This document shows, one piece after another, positions 8,293 through 16,911 of a DNA stretch of 64,000 nucleotides (positions within the stretch are counted from its first letter, which is position 1; each line of letters starts with the position of its first letter). Origin of the DNA: Phycisphaera sp. (GTDB taxonomy: Bacteria > Planctomycetota > Phycisphaerae > Phycisphaerales > Phycisphaeraceae); contig WGMF01000006.1 in the NCBI GenBank assembly GCA_016125215.1, positions 62,001-126,000 of the forward strand, given 5' to 3'. The notes beneath the pieces were generated by a model, which was not told the DNA's origin, ran no database searches, and saw only the letters and a list, made by a program, of their open reading frames with translations. Position numbers and translations under genes: made by a program.

Positions 8293-8975
8293 AAATACAT
8301 CTCCCGCTCCAACATCTCGACCGCGCTTCGCCGTGGGTCTGCCTCGCGGTCCTGGTCGGCCTTGGCGCGGTCACGCTCAACCGACCCGGCCAGCTCGCCG
8401 CGGCGGCGTACCACAAGCGGGTCCAACTCTCCGCGCAGCACCTCCCGACGCAGCTTGAAGGCTGGCGGTGTGTCGAGCTGCCGATCGCGGCGGAGGAACT
8501 GGACATCCTTAAACCCAATGTGATGGTCAGACGGGCCTTTGTCGACAGCGTCACCGGCCGGGCCTTCGAGCTGACCGTGGTGCAATGCCCCGACGCACGG
8601 CACATCGAGGGCCACTCGCCGTTGATCTGCTTCATCGCCAACGGGTGGACTCAGAGGCAGACACAAACCGTCCGCGCCCAAGCCGACTTACCCGCTTACA
8701 CCCGCTACCGTTTCGACCGCACGTTCGAGGGCCAGTACGAATCACTCGTGGTCCTGAACTTCGTCCTCCTGCCCGACGGCACCACGTCGTCCGACGCACG
8801 CGGCGCAAACGCCGTGGCCAGCAGCCTCCACGACCGCTGGCTGGGGGCGGCCCAGTACATGCTCGTCTTCGACGACCAGCTCTCAGAAGACGTGCAGCAA
8901 CGGGCGCTGGCACAGGTCTGGGAGGCCTCGCAAGACTTCGTCCACACCGTGGCCTCGGGCAAGCGGGGCCAGTGA
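8289..8975 (+). CDS. epsI: Exosortase-associated EpsI-like protein (DUF3485)
   Basis: A 228-residue protein with one N-terminal membrane anchor (ASPWVCLAVLVGLGAVTL) and an exported DUF3485 domain. EpsI proteins accompany or are fused to exosortases in exopolysaccharide loci; their biochemical role is not established. The HSPLICFIANGW line is the counterpart of the HSPExCLxxxGW motif. It starts in an ATGA overlap with the exosortase stop. The same domain occurs at the C-terminus of the degenerate exosortase upstream, so this operon holds two EpsI copies. Confidence 0.8.
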   Translation: MKIHLPLQHLDRASPWVCLAVLVGLGAVTLNRPGQLAAAAYHKRVQLSAQHLPTQLEGWRCVELPIAAEELDILKPNVMVRRAFVDSVTGRAFELTVVQCPDARHIEGHSPLICFIANGWTQRQTQTVRAQADLPAYTRYRFDRTFEGQYESLVVLNFVLLPDGTTSSDARGANAVASSLHDRWLGAAQYMLVFDDQLSEDVQQRALAQVWEASQDFVHTVASGKRGQ

Positions 8976-9056
8976 ACAACTAACACTTTGTTTGATGTCG
9001 GGTTGCGACCAACCCATTTTCCATTGTCCACACTTTTTCTCAAAGGGAGTCTCGAA

Positions 9057-9758
9057 ATGTCCGACCACACTCATGTGTCGTTCTCCAGCCGCCGCGTGTG
9101 TTCGCTTGTGGCCGCGGCCGTGGTGGCGCTGCTCGTGCAAACCACCGCACAGGCGATCACCTACGACTTCAAGCTCGCGCCCGGCTCGACGCCCATCGAG
9201 ATGTACGACCCCGGTCTGGTCATCGCCTCCGAGGGCATTACCATGACCGCCTCGGCCTACCCACGCTTCCTCTACCAGGACGAGAACGGCCTGGGCGTCA
9301 CGGGCGGATTCATCGCCCCCGGCGACGACCCCGAGATCGACAACGACCCCTTCGGCTTCTCCGAGGGCATCAACTTCACCTTCTCCGAAAAAATCCGACT
9401 CGAGAGCATCACCTTCACACAGATCGGCAACGACCTCTCGGGCGACTGGGCACAGGTCAAGGTCGGCGCCGCCACGATCTACATGAACCAGCTGCCCAAC
9501 GGCAACGCCACCGACACCGGTGTCTACACCCTCGACCTCAACCCCCTGCCCTTCGACGGCCGCGAGGGCACCGTCGTCAACATCAGCGCCTTCAATTGGG
9601 TGCCCGGCAGTGATTTCCAGGTCTCCGCGATCACCGTCACCAAGGCCCCGCACATGCCGCTGCCCTCGCCCCTCGGGGCGGGCCTCGCGCTGCTCTCGTG
9701 CCTCGGCGGCGTCCACATGATGCGCAGGCCCAACCGCCTGACGCCGACCCTCGACTGA
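9057..9758 (+). CDS. Secreted protein with PEP-CTERM-like sorting signal, probable exosortase substrate
   Basis: A 233-residue protein with an N-terminal signal peptide (RRVCSLVAAAVVALLVQTTAQA) and a beta-rich middle. The C-terminus has the tripartite exosortase signal: a PLPSP motif, a hydrophobic stretch (LGAGLALLSCLGGVHMM) and a basic end (RRPNR). ATG 9057 is chosen because AAAGGGAG ends 8 bases upstream; the frame opens earlier at 8988 without a ribosome site. It follows epsI by 81 bases and is closed by a strong terminator. It is probably the dedicated substrate of the adjacent exosortase, although this is inferred from position and signal only. Confidence 0.75.
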   Translation: MSDHTHVSFSSRRVCSLVAAAVVALLVQTTAQAITYDFKLAPGSTPIEMYDPGLVIASEGITMTASAYPRFLYQDENGLGVTGGFIAPGDDPEIDNDPFGFSEGINFTFSEKIRLESITFTQIGNDLSGDWAQVKVGAATIYMNQLPNGNATDTGVYTLDLNPLPFDGREGTVVNISAFNWVPGSDFQVSAITVTKAPHMPLPSPLGAGLALLSCLGGVHMMRRPNRLTPTLD

Positions 9759-9810
9759 ACCCACTGACCCCAAAGCAACCCGACTCGACATCAATCAGAC
9801 TCCCCACCGC

Positions 9811-9846
9811 GGGCTGGGAGGCTTCGGCCTCCTGGCCCTTTTTTAT
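9811..9846 (+). terminator. Rho-independent terminator of the exopolysaccharide/exosortase operon
   Basis: A 12-base-pair stem including two G-U pairs (GGAGGC at 9817-9822 pairs with GCCTCC at 9827-9832, extended by GGGCTG and TGGCCC-type flanks) is closed by a TTCG tetraloop. Six T residues follow directly. It lies 53 bases after the exosortase-substrate stop and 50 bases before mtnP. Confidence 0.85.
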
Positions 9847-9896
9847 GCGCTCAACTTTTCCAAACACGTTCCCACAAAACCGTCGGAAGTCGTATC

Positions 9897-10790
9897 ATGC
9901 CTGTCATGAGTCAAGCACCCATCAAAGTCGGCATCATCGGGGGGTCGGGCGTCGAGGAAGCTTTGGGTGTCGAAGACGGCGAGCACGTCACCGTTGACAC
10001 GCCCTTCGGCCCCGCGGCTTCGCCCATCACGCTTGCAAAATGGCACAAGACCGACGTGGCCATCCTCAAGCGTCACGGCCCGGGACACGTCTTCAACCCC
10101 TCGCAGGTCCCCTACCGTGCCAACATCTTTGCCCTCAAGAAACTCGGCGTCACCCACGTCATTGCCACCGGCGCGACCGGCTCGCTCCGTGAACAGGTCC
10201 ACCCCGGTCAACTCGTCATCCCCGACCAGGTCATCGACAAAACCCACAAGCGCGAGCAGACCTTCTTCGACCACGCCGCTGTGCACGTCGAAATGGCTGA
10301 GCCTTTCTGTCCGGTGGTCCGCCGGTGGCTGATCGAATCCGCCAACAAGATCGACGGCGCGAAGGTCCACGCCAAGGGGACCTACGTCTGCATGGAGGGG
10401 CCGGCCTTCTCGACCAAGGCCGAATCGCTGATGCACCGCGCCTGGGGCGGCGACGTGATCGGCATGACCTGCATGCCCGAGGCCAAGCTTGCCAAGGAAG
10501 CCGAGATCGCCTACGCCCTCGTCGTGTTGCCCACCGACTACGACTGCTGGAAGCCGCACCAGGAGGGCGTCTCGCAGCAGGATTTGCTCTCCGAGATCAT
10601 CGGCAACCTGCGCATGGCCACGACGCGAGGCATCGAACTCGTCAAGGCTGCGCTCGAAGACACCTCGATCCTCAGGAAAAACCCAAGCCCCTCGCACACC
10701 GCGCTCAAACTCGGCATCTGGAGCGACAAGTCGAAGATCGACCGCAAAGAGGTCGAACGCCTGGACGTGCTCTGGGGCAGGTATTTCTGA
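9897..10790 (+). CDS. mtnP: S-methyl-5'-thioadenosine phosphorylase
   Basis: Cytosolic purine-nucleoside phosphorylase family enzyme that splits methylthioadenosine into adenine and methylthioribose-1-phosphate in methionine salvage. At 297 residues it matches the family length. Visible family lines are IGGSGVEE near the start, the phosphate/ribose region KRHGPGHVFNPSQVPYRAN, IATGATGSL, the substrate segment CMEGPAFSTKAES, IGMTCMPEAKLAKEAEI, and VLPTDYDCW near the base-binding site. Two ATGs are possible (9897 and 9906); the first is used. It stands between a terminator and a short gap to the next gene and appears to be a housekeeping gene. Confidence 0.93.
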   Translation: MPVMSQAPIKVGIIGGSGVEEALGVEDGEHVTVDTPFGPAASPITLAKWHKTDVAILKRHGPGHVFNPSQVPYRANIFALKKLGVTHVIATGATGSLREQVHPGQLVIPDQVIDKTHKREQTFFDHAAVHVEMAEPFCPVVRRWLIESANKIDGAKVHAKGTYVCMEGPAFSTKAESLMHRAWGGDVIGMTCMPEAKLAKEAEIAYALVVLPTDYDCWKPHQEGVSQQDLLSEIIGNLRMATTRGIELVKAALEDTSILRKNPSPSHTALKLGIWSDKSKIDRKEVERLDVLWGRYF

Positions 10791-10826
10791 ACACGAATAC
10801 CACATCTAACATATTGAAAGGGTCCG

Positions 10827-12059
10827 GTGATGATGAACACAATCAAGCGTCTCGGCATGATGGGCGTGATCCTCGGTGCGACGGCGTGTGCCCTCCCCGC
10901 GATGGCGGCGGGTGCCAAGCCGATCAAGGTTTACATCCTCGCAGGCCAGTCGAACATGCAGGGCCACGCCGCGGTCACCACCTTCCCGCACATCGGCATG
11001 GACCCCAAGACCGCGCCCATGCTCAGAGACATGACCGATGACAAGGGCGATCCGATCACCGTGCCCAACGTCTGGATCGCGGAGATCGGCAGCGGCCCCA
11101 ACCCCAGTGAACCCCGCACAGGTCCGCTCAATGCGACCTACGGCGTGACGCGCAGCGTGGCGAACATCGGCCCGGAATACACCTTCGGCATCTACATGCA
11201 CAAGCACGACCCCGACCAGCCGATCCTACTTATCAAAACCGCCTGGGGCGGCAAGAGCCTCAACACCGACTTCCGCCCGCCCAGCGCCGGCGTCTACGAC
11301 AACTGGATCAACCCCGAAAGCGTGGACGATCAGAAAAAGAAAGAGCGAGCCGACGCCTCGGGGGTCTACTACCGAAAGATGATCGAGTTCGTCAAGAGTG
11401 TGCTTGCCGACCCCGGCCAGGCGTGCCCGGCTTACAACAAAGAAGCGGGCTACGAGATCGCCGGTTTCGTCTGGTTCCAGGGCTGGAACGACATGGTCGA
11501 CTCAGGCACCTACCCCAACCGCAACAAGATCGATGGCTACGCGCTCTACACCAAGCTGATGGTGGCTTTCATCAAAGACGTCCGCAAGGAACTCGATGTG
11601 CCAAAGATGCCATTCGTGATCGGGGTAATCGGCGTCGGTGGAATCCCCACTCCCGAAACGGAAGCCGCCGCCGCGCCACGCTACCGGGGTATCAAGCCCG
11701 CGATCCAGAAGGCCATGTCCGATCCAGCCAACCTGCCCGAGTTCAAGGGCAATGTCGCCGCCGTGCTGACGGGCCAATACTGGGACGCTGAACTCGACGC
11801 GGCGATTGAAAAGTACAACCAGAAAGTCAATGGCTCGTTCAAAGAACTGACGAAAGACAAAAAGCTCAGTCGAGAGGAACAGGACGCGCTGCGGAAAAAA
11901 CTCGAACAGGAAAACATGACCCCACGCGAGCTGCAGATCCTTGTCGGTAAATCAAACCAGGGCTTCCACTACAACGGCAGCGCGAAAATCCTCGGCGGCA
12001 TCGGCAAGGGATTTGCCGAGGCCATGATCCATCTCGAAGAAACGGGACCCAAACCGTAG
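10827..12059 (+). CDS. Secreted sialate-O-acetylesterase-like carbohydrate esterase (SASA family)
   Basis: A 410-residue protein with a signal peptide (MGVILGATACALPAMAAG). It has an SGNH-type esterase fold of the SASA family: the nucleophile block ILAGQSNMQG, the WFQGWND line, and a late FHYNGSAKI that supplies the His. A lysine- and glutamate-rich insert of about 60 residues (KELTKDKKLSREEQDAL) lies before the catalytic His. Family members deacetylate polysaccharides; the substrate is unknown. A run of three possible starts (ATGATGATG) follows AAAGG. Its neighbours are a sugar-type oxidoreductase and an acyltransferase, which suggests carbohydrate use or modification. Confidence 0.85.
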   Translation: MMMNTIKRLGMMGVILGATACALPAMAAGAKPIKVYILAGQSNMQGHAAVTTFPHIGMDPKTAPMLRDMTDDKGDPITVPNVWIAEIGSGPNPSEPRTGPLNATYGVTRSVANIGPEYTFGIYMHKHDPDQPILLIKTAWGGKSLNTDFRPPSAGVYDNWINPESVDDQKKKERADASGVYYRKMIEFVKSVLADPGQACPAYNKEAGYEIAGFVWFQGWNDMVDSGTYPNRNKIDGYALYTKLMVAFIKDVRKELDVPKMPFVIGVIGVGGIPTPETEAAAAPRYRGIKPAIQKAMSDPANLPEFKGNVAAVLTGQYWDAELDAAIEKYNQKVNGSFKELTKDKKLSREEQDALRKKLEQENMTPRELQILVGKSNQGFHYNGSAKILGGIGKGFAEAMIHLEETGPKP

Positions 12060-12132
12060 CTGAACACCGACCAAACCGTGGCTCCACCGATCGATTGCAC
12101 GCTTAAACGACTCCCTCGATATCACCTCCACC

Positions 12133-13155
12133 ATGACAAGAACTCTCCGAATCGGCGTGATCGGTGCCGGCGGCAACACCCGCCGAAAGCATATCCCCAA
12201 GCTGCTGGAGCAGGAAGACGTTGCCATCGTGGGCGTGTGCAACCGCACCGTGGCCTCGGCCCGGGTCGTGTGCGATGAGTTCGACATCCCCCACGCCGTC
12301 GAACGGCCGCAGCAACTCATCGACGACCCGGCCATCGACGTGATCGTGATCGGCACCTGGCCTTACATACACTGCGAATACACGCTGGCCGCCCTGGCCG
12401 CGGGCAAGCACGTGATGTGCGAGGCCCGCATGGCTATGAACGCCACCGAAGCCCAGCGCATGGTCGACGCCGCCCGACAGAGGCCCGACCTGATCGCCCA
12501 GATCGTGCCCGCTCCTTTCACACTGGCGGTCGACGCCAAGATGCGAAAAATCGTCGACGAGCAGATTGGAAGGCTGCTCGCGGTGCGGATGGAACTGATC
12601 GCCAAACCCGACACCGACGAACCGCCCAAGCGTACCTGGCGACGCGACCGATCGCTCAGTGGAAACAACATCATGGGCATCGGTATCTATTACGAGTCTC
12701 TGATGCGATGGGTCGGCCCGGTCGCCGCGGTACACGCCGAGCTGCGCATCAGCCGATCCCTCGGTGTCGACCCGGTCACAGGTGCTCAAGCCGTCATCGA
12801 TGTGCCCGACCACGTCGAGGCCGTCGGTTCGATGCCCTGCGGCGCCGCGTTTAGCATGACCGCATCAAGCATCGCCGTCGGCTCGGCCCCGGGTACCCGC
12901 ATACACATCGCCGGCTCCGAAGGCGTGCTGAGCGCGATCGACTCCGACGTGTCGTTCACCCCCAAAGGGGGCACACCGATCCCGATCACGCCGGACCCCG
13001 CCCTGGGCTGGCGCGTAGAGGAGGAGTTCATCAACGCCATCCGCGGCCGCGAGCCGATCCGCCTGACCGATTTCGACACCGGCCTGCTCTACATGCGCTT
13101 CACCGACGCGCTGCACGAAAGCCACCGCCTGGGCCAGCTGGTCCGTGCAAACTGA
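12133..13155 (+). CDS. Gfo/Idh/MocA family oxidoreductase
   Basis: A 340-residue NAD(P)-dependent sugar or cyclitol dehydrogenase. The Rossmann start is RIGVIGAGGNTRRKHIP (residues 5-21). Next come a VCNRT acidic/basic strand end and the VIGTWPYIHCEY line, followed by the GKHVMCEARMAMN segment that corresponds to the usual EKP motif. Here the catalytic Lys position reads EARM, so EKP is not conserved. The C-terminal beta-sheet domain ends with IRGREPIRLTDFDTGLLYMRFTDALHES. It lies 74 bases after the esterase gene on the same strand. The substrate is not predictable from sequence. Confidence 0.85.
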   Translation: MTRTLRIGVIGAGGNTRRKHIPKLLEQEDVAIVGVCNRTVASARVVCDEFDIPHAVERPQQLIDDPAIDVIVIGTWPYIHCEYTLAALAAGKHVMCEARMAMNATEAQRMVDAARQRPDLIAQIVPAPFTLAVDAKMRKIVDEQIGRLLAVRMELIAKPDTDEPPKRTWRRDRSLSGNNIMGIGIYYESLMRWVGPVAAVHAELRISRSLGVDPVTGAQAVIDVPDHVEAVGSMPCGAAFSMTASSIAVGSAPGTRIHIAGSEGVLSAIDSDVSFTPKGGTPIPITPDPALGWRVEEEFINAIRGREPIRLTDFDTGLLYMRFTDALHESHRLGQLVRAN

Positions 13156-13280
13156 CGCACTCCAAGCGGAAGGTCCCGACTGCTGACAACAAAAAAAATC
13201 CAGCAAGCCTCGATCACACTCGTCGGGTGGCGGACGCAATGCGCAAGCGCCACACCGGGTAACATGTCGCTCTACCCGTC

Positions 13281-14501
13281 ATGACCCAGACGCTCAAGAC
13301 CCCGCACCCGCCCAGCGCACACCAGCACGCGATGCGGGTGGCGGGGATGTTGCTCGTTGTCGCCTTCCACAGCGGGGTGCCCTACTTCTCTCACCCCGTC
13401 GTCGGCCTGCTCTGGGCGATCCGTGAGCAGACACCCTCCACACCCCCGCGGGGAGATTGGCTCTTTTTACTGGGTTACACGGTGGTCTTGCCGTTGTTCT
13501 TTGCCATGGCCGGTTGCGGCGCGGAATACACCGTCCACCGCTTCGGGCTTGGCCGATTTGTGCAAACCCGTTGGCGCAGCCTCGTCGTGGTCTTTCTGAT
13601 ATCGCTGGTGATATTGCTGCCATTGATGTACCTGCTCTGGGGCATCGGCATGAAGCTCGACGGCCGCGCGACCTGGCGTCAGTGGTGGCGCATGCAATAC
13701 GACAAATCTCTGGTCAACAAGAACGACCTGCTCGGGCTGGCGCACCTCTGGTTCATGAGCTACCTCATCGTCAGCAGCGCCGCGTATGCCCTCATCCGCG
13801 CAGCGATTTGTCGGCCACCTTTGAAGCGATTGATGCAACGCATCGGCAAGCTCAATCCACGCGTCCTGTGTGTGCTGTTTTTCACACTCGTGCCACTGGC
13901 GACCGCCGGGGTGCTGGTTTGGGATGACAGCGTCGTCATGCGTTTCTACAACACTTTCTTCCCGCGGCTGGCTCAGGCGTGTTACTTCACCTGTGCATTT
14001 CTCACAGGCACGGGGGTGTATCACCTGTTGCGACGGTCACCACGCTGGACCCGGTTTTGGCCGATGCTGTTCGGCTTGGGTGCGGCTGCGTTGTATTTGG
14101 GTTTGCCGTGGATCAATTCGCAGCTCGACGGGTTGTCGCAACACGCCCGCGTGACCACAAGCATGAGCGACCGCATCGTGCTGGCTGTATGCCTGTCCGT
14201 CGGTGGATGGGGCATCGCCTTGGGCGCATGGGGGCTGGCTGCGACACGCTTGGCACACCCCGACCGCGCCACGCTGCACTTCAGCGCTTCGGCGTTCTGG
14301 GTCTACCTCGTCCACGTGCCCATCGTGGTGATGCTGCAGATCGGCTTGTTCGCGTTGGAACGCAGCCTGGGCCTGGCCTGGCCGGAGATGTTGAAGTGGG
14401 GTCTGGTTTTTGCTGGGGGACTGGGGTTGAGTGTGGCCAGTGAAGTGAGATTGAAAGACCTTCCCATCGTGAGGGATTTGCGCATTCGATTGAGAGGTTG
14501 A
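13281..14501 (+). CDS. Acyltransferase family 3 integral membrane protein
   Basis: A 406-residue protein with about ten membrane helices. Near the start it has the family pattern of a charged residue followed by a helix with a His (RVAGMLLVVAFHSGVPYF). Later lines such as LAHLWFMSYLIV and FWVYLVHVPIVVMLQIGL match the conserved HLWF and YLVH features. The family transfers acyl or succinyl groups to extracytoplasmic sugars; OpgC is a close structural type. It converges with the next gene, with 14 bases between stops and no obvious hairpin. Confidence 0.85.
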   Translation: MTQTLKTPHPPSAHQHAMRVAGMLLVVAFHSGVPYFSHPVVGLLWAIREQTPSTPPRGDWLFLLGYTVVLPLFFAMAGCGAEYTVHRFGLGRFVQTRWRSLVVVFLISLVILLPLMYLLWGIGMKLDGRATWRQWWRMQYDKSLVNKNDLLGLAHLWFMSYLIVSSAAYALIRAAICRPPLKRLMQRIGKLNPRVLCVLFFTLVPLATAGVLVWDDSVVMRFYNTFFPRLAQACYFTCAFLTGTGVYHLLRRSPRWTRFWPMLFGLGAAALYLGLPWINSQLDGLSQHARVTTSMSDRIVLAVCLSVGGWGIALGAWGLAATRLAHPDRATLHFSASAFWVYLVHVPIVVMLQIGLFALERSLGLAWPEMLKWGLVFAGGLGLSVASEVRLKDLPIVRDLRIRLRG

Positions 14502-14515
14502 GATGTCTGACCGAC

Positions 14516-16540
14516 TCAGCCCACGACGAACCACGACAGGTCGTTGACGGTGGGCAGGCCGACCCATGCGAGGCGGGTGGTGCCGGACATCGTCCAGATG
14601 CCCAGTTGGCCGGTCGTGGCGTGACGCCAGAGGATGTCCGTCTGTTTGTCGTTGTTGATGTCGAGCAGCGCGACGACCTGCCAGTGGGTGTCGGCGACGG
14701 AGGGCAGTGCGAGCACGGATGTGCGTGTGGCCCCGTTCATGGCCCAGACGAGATTTTGTCCGGTGGAATTGTTTCGCCAGAGGATGTCAGTCTTGTGGTC
14801 GTTGTTGAAGTCTGCCAGTCCGACGATTTGCCAATGGGTGTCGGCGACGGTGGCAATGGGGGCAAAGCCGGTCCTGCTCGTGCCGTTCATGTACCAAACG
14901 ATCGTGGCGCCGGTGGCCTCGTGGTGCCAGAGCAGGTCGGGCTTGTCGTCGGAGTTGAAATCGGCGCTGCCGACGATGCGCCACTGCGTATCGGCGACGG
15001 TGGGGACGGAGGCCTCGGTGTGGTTGAGGTTGGTGTCGAGCAGCCAGACGAGGTTTTGACCGGAGGTCTGGTTGCGCCAGAGCAGGTCGGTCATGCCGTC
15101 GCTGTTGAAGTCGTTGAGTGCGACGATCTGCCAGGTGTTGTCGCGGACGGTGCCGAGGTAGGACGTGCCGGAGCGGGTCGAGCCGTTGAAGTACCAGACG
15201 AGCAGGTCGCCTGTGGCGGTGTTTCGCCAGAGGATGTCAACGGTGCCGTTGTCGTCGAAGTCGGCTTTGAAGACGGCGGGCGGGATCGTGACGCTGAACG
15301 AATCGCTTGCGGGCGAGGCCAGCGCGTTGCCCGCGAGGTCGGTGATGTCCGAGGTCTGGAGCGTGAGCGTGTACTGACCGGTGGCGTCGGTCACGGTGGA
15401 GAGGTCGAGGGTGTAGGTCGAGGCGTTGACCTGCGTGACCGACAGGCCCGCGAGGCTCAGAGCGGAGTTGTTAATTGTAAGGGCAAAGTCGGTGATATCG
15501 ACGTTCTGCACGTCTTCACTGAACTGGACGGTGACGGTGCCGACGGCGGTGTTACGCGGGTCGGGGGTGATGTCGAGGATGTCGGCTGTCGGCGCGGTGT
15601 GGTCGACCATCTGGGGCGTGAAGTCGAGCTTGACGTTCTGACCGCTGACGACGATCTCCTGGACGACGACGGTCCCGCCGAGTTGGCCGCCAGTCGCGGT
15701 GACGGTGTAGGTGCCGTTGGGCAGCGCGATCTTGTAGGCACCCGCGTCCCAGACGGTGGCGTTGTAGACCGCGTTGTTGGATTGGCGGACGGCTTGGATC
15801 GTGACACCGGAAAGGCCCTCGCCGACGGTGTAGAAGTTGTCATGCAGGACCGTGTCGTTGTAGATCACGCCGGTGATGAAATAGCCCGACCCGCTCTTGG
15901 CAAAATCGTTGGTCGCCATGACCGCGTTGTAATTGTGGTTGGAGGTGAAGACTCCCTGAACGATGCCGACGCCGACTTCACGGTAGTTGGCGTAGAGCAG
16001 GTTGGTGCGGTGTCCGCGGTCGGGATAATCCGTGTCCACAAAAAGGTTTTCGTGGAGGTCGGTGACGTAGTTGGTGACGTTGGGCGTACCGGTGGTGCCT
16101 TGCCAGGCGAGGTTCTCACCCCACGCCCACGAGCCTGTGAAACTGTAGCCTGCCGCGGTCATGCGGTCGCCGGGGCTTGAGCCGTTCTCCCCGTAGTGGT
16201 CGAAGATGTCGTTGTCGATCATCCACTGGCTGTGCTGCTGTGCGGCGTCGTTGAGGTAGACGTTGAAGGCCAGCGGTTGCTTGGGGTCGGTGGTGATGGT
16301 TTCGTTGGAGGGCACGCCCTCGTTGAGGTCGATGCCGAAGAGCGCCGCCTCGGCCGCGGGGTTGGCGCGGGCGCGGTTGATAAGTTCAAGCATGTAGACT
16401 TCGTAGGCGTCGGGGGCGACCGCGGAAAGCAACAGCCGCTCTTCCAAAGGTTCGAGGCCGAGATGGTTGCCGGGTGCGCCCCATCCCCAACCCTTCCCCC
16501 GAAAGGGTCCGTCATGTCGGCTGCTGGTCGTCATCGTCAT
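14516..16540 (-). CDS. LEPR-XLL protein with CAP (SCP/PR1) domain, Ig-like domain and five-repeat C-terminal module
   Basis: A 674-residue secreted protein. Residues 29-40 are the planctomycete LEPR-XLL motif (LEPLEERLLLSA). A CAP domain follows (about 45-200) with the expected catalytic lines HSQW, GENLAW and GHRTNLL. A carboxypeptidase-regulatory-like stretch (LSGVTIQAVRQSNN) and a bacterial Ig-like/calx-type domain (TADILDITPDPRNTAVGTVTVQF) follow. The last 248 residues are five 49-50-residue repeats (DxNxDxxxDILWRN, TG, VW, MNG, LPxVxDTxW), and the protein ends exactly with the fifth. No classical signal peptide or PEP-CTERM tail is seen. The function is unknown; CAP proteins are often extracellular hydrolases or binding proteins. 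Confidence 0.85.
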   Translation of the reverse strand: MTMTTSSRHDGPFRGKGWGWGAPGNHLGLEPLEERLLLSAVAPDAYEVYMLELINRARANPAAEAALFGIDLNEGVPSNETITTDPKQPLAFNVYLNDAAQQHSQWMIDNDIFDHYGENGSSPGDRMTAAGYSFTGSWAWGENLAWQGTTGTPNVTNYVTDLHENLFVDTDYPDRGHRTNLLYANYREVGVGIVQGVFTSNHNYNAVMATNDFAKSGSGYFITGVIYNDTVLHDNFYTVGEGLSGVTIQAVRQSNNAVYNATVWDAGAYKIALPNGTYTVTATGGQLGGTVVVQEIVVSGQNVKLDFTPQMVDHTAPTADILDITPDPRNTAVGTVTVQFSEDVQNVDITDFALTINNSALSLAGLSVTQVNASTYTLDLSTVTDATGQYTLTLQTSDITDLAGNALASPASDSFSVTIPPAVFKADFDDNGTVDILWRNTATGDLLVWYFNGSTRSGTSYLGTVRDNTWQIVALNDFNSDGMTDLLWRNQTSGQNLVWLLDTNLNHTEASVPTVADTQWRIVGSADFNSDDKPDLLWHHEATGATIVWYMNGTSRTGFAPIATVADTHWQIVGLADFNNDHKTDILWRNNSTGQNLVWAMNGATRTSVLALPSVADTHWQVVALLDINNDKQTDILWRHATTGQLGIWTMSGTTRLAWVGLPTVNDLSWFVVG
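14519..15262 (-). repeat. Five tandem 150-base repeats encoding the C-terminal module (copy 1)
   Basis: Five in-frame units of about 150 bases, each beginning with a DFNxDxxxD-type calcium-loop motif and ending in WxIV. They are diverged at DNA level but regular in length. The same five-unit array ends two other genes in this window. Confidence 0.85.
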
Positions 16541-16911
16541 GCGCCCTGTCTCGACCCGTCCAGAATCAATTTATCACACCTTGCCCGATCCACTGGTTTT
16601 CCGTGTTGATCGTAGCCGACTCAAATCAATCCTTCGACACCGAGGGTAAAGATCGGCCACACCGTCCACCCGGATCAACATTGACCACGCACACCGCCGT
16701 AACCGGGCGGGGCTGGGGTGGCGTGACAGTTATCACCGACACACACCGACCGTGATCCCGAAATCGCCGGCCAAGGCAAGTCCCTAAGTTTGGCGCACGA
16801 TCGGGAAAATGCAAAAAAAACCACCCGATTTCTCGGGTGGTCTGTGAGGGTTGCATGGAAGGTAAAGCCCGGGACGGTCAATCGGCATCAGCCCGATGGT
16901 GTGGGGTCCAA
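16541..16911. other. 371-base spacer between two LEPR-XLL genes
   Basis: Holds the terminator of the upstream gene (16811-16841) near its right end, and presumably the promoter of the CAP-domain gene to the left. Short frames on both strands look random and lack ribosome sites. No further feature seen. Confidence 0.6.
16811..16841 (-). terminator. Rho-independent terminator after the cadherin-like LEPR-XLL gene
   Basis: On the minus strand ACCACCCGA (16841-16833) pairs perfectly with TCGGGTGGT (16828-16820) across a four-base loop. Eight T residues follow. It lies 71 bases beyond the stop of the gene at 16912. Confidence 0.9.

Noticed and set aside
13888-13912. A TGCCACTGGCG string considered as another copy of the neuA palindrome
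   Set aside because: It lacks the second arm and codes for an ordinary VPLATAG stretch of the acyltransferase.
14498-16180. A 560-codon open frame on the plus strand
   Set aside because: It is fully antisense to the CAP/LEPR-XLL gene, has a repetitive low-complexity product rich in Val, Gly and Asp, and arises from the GC-rich repeats of the real gene.
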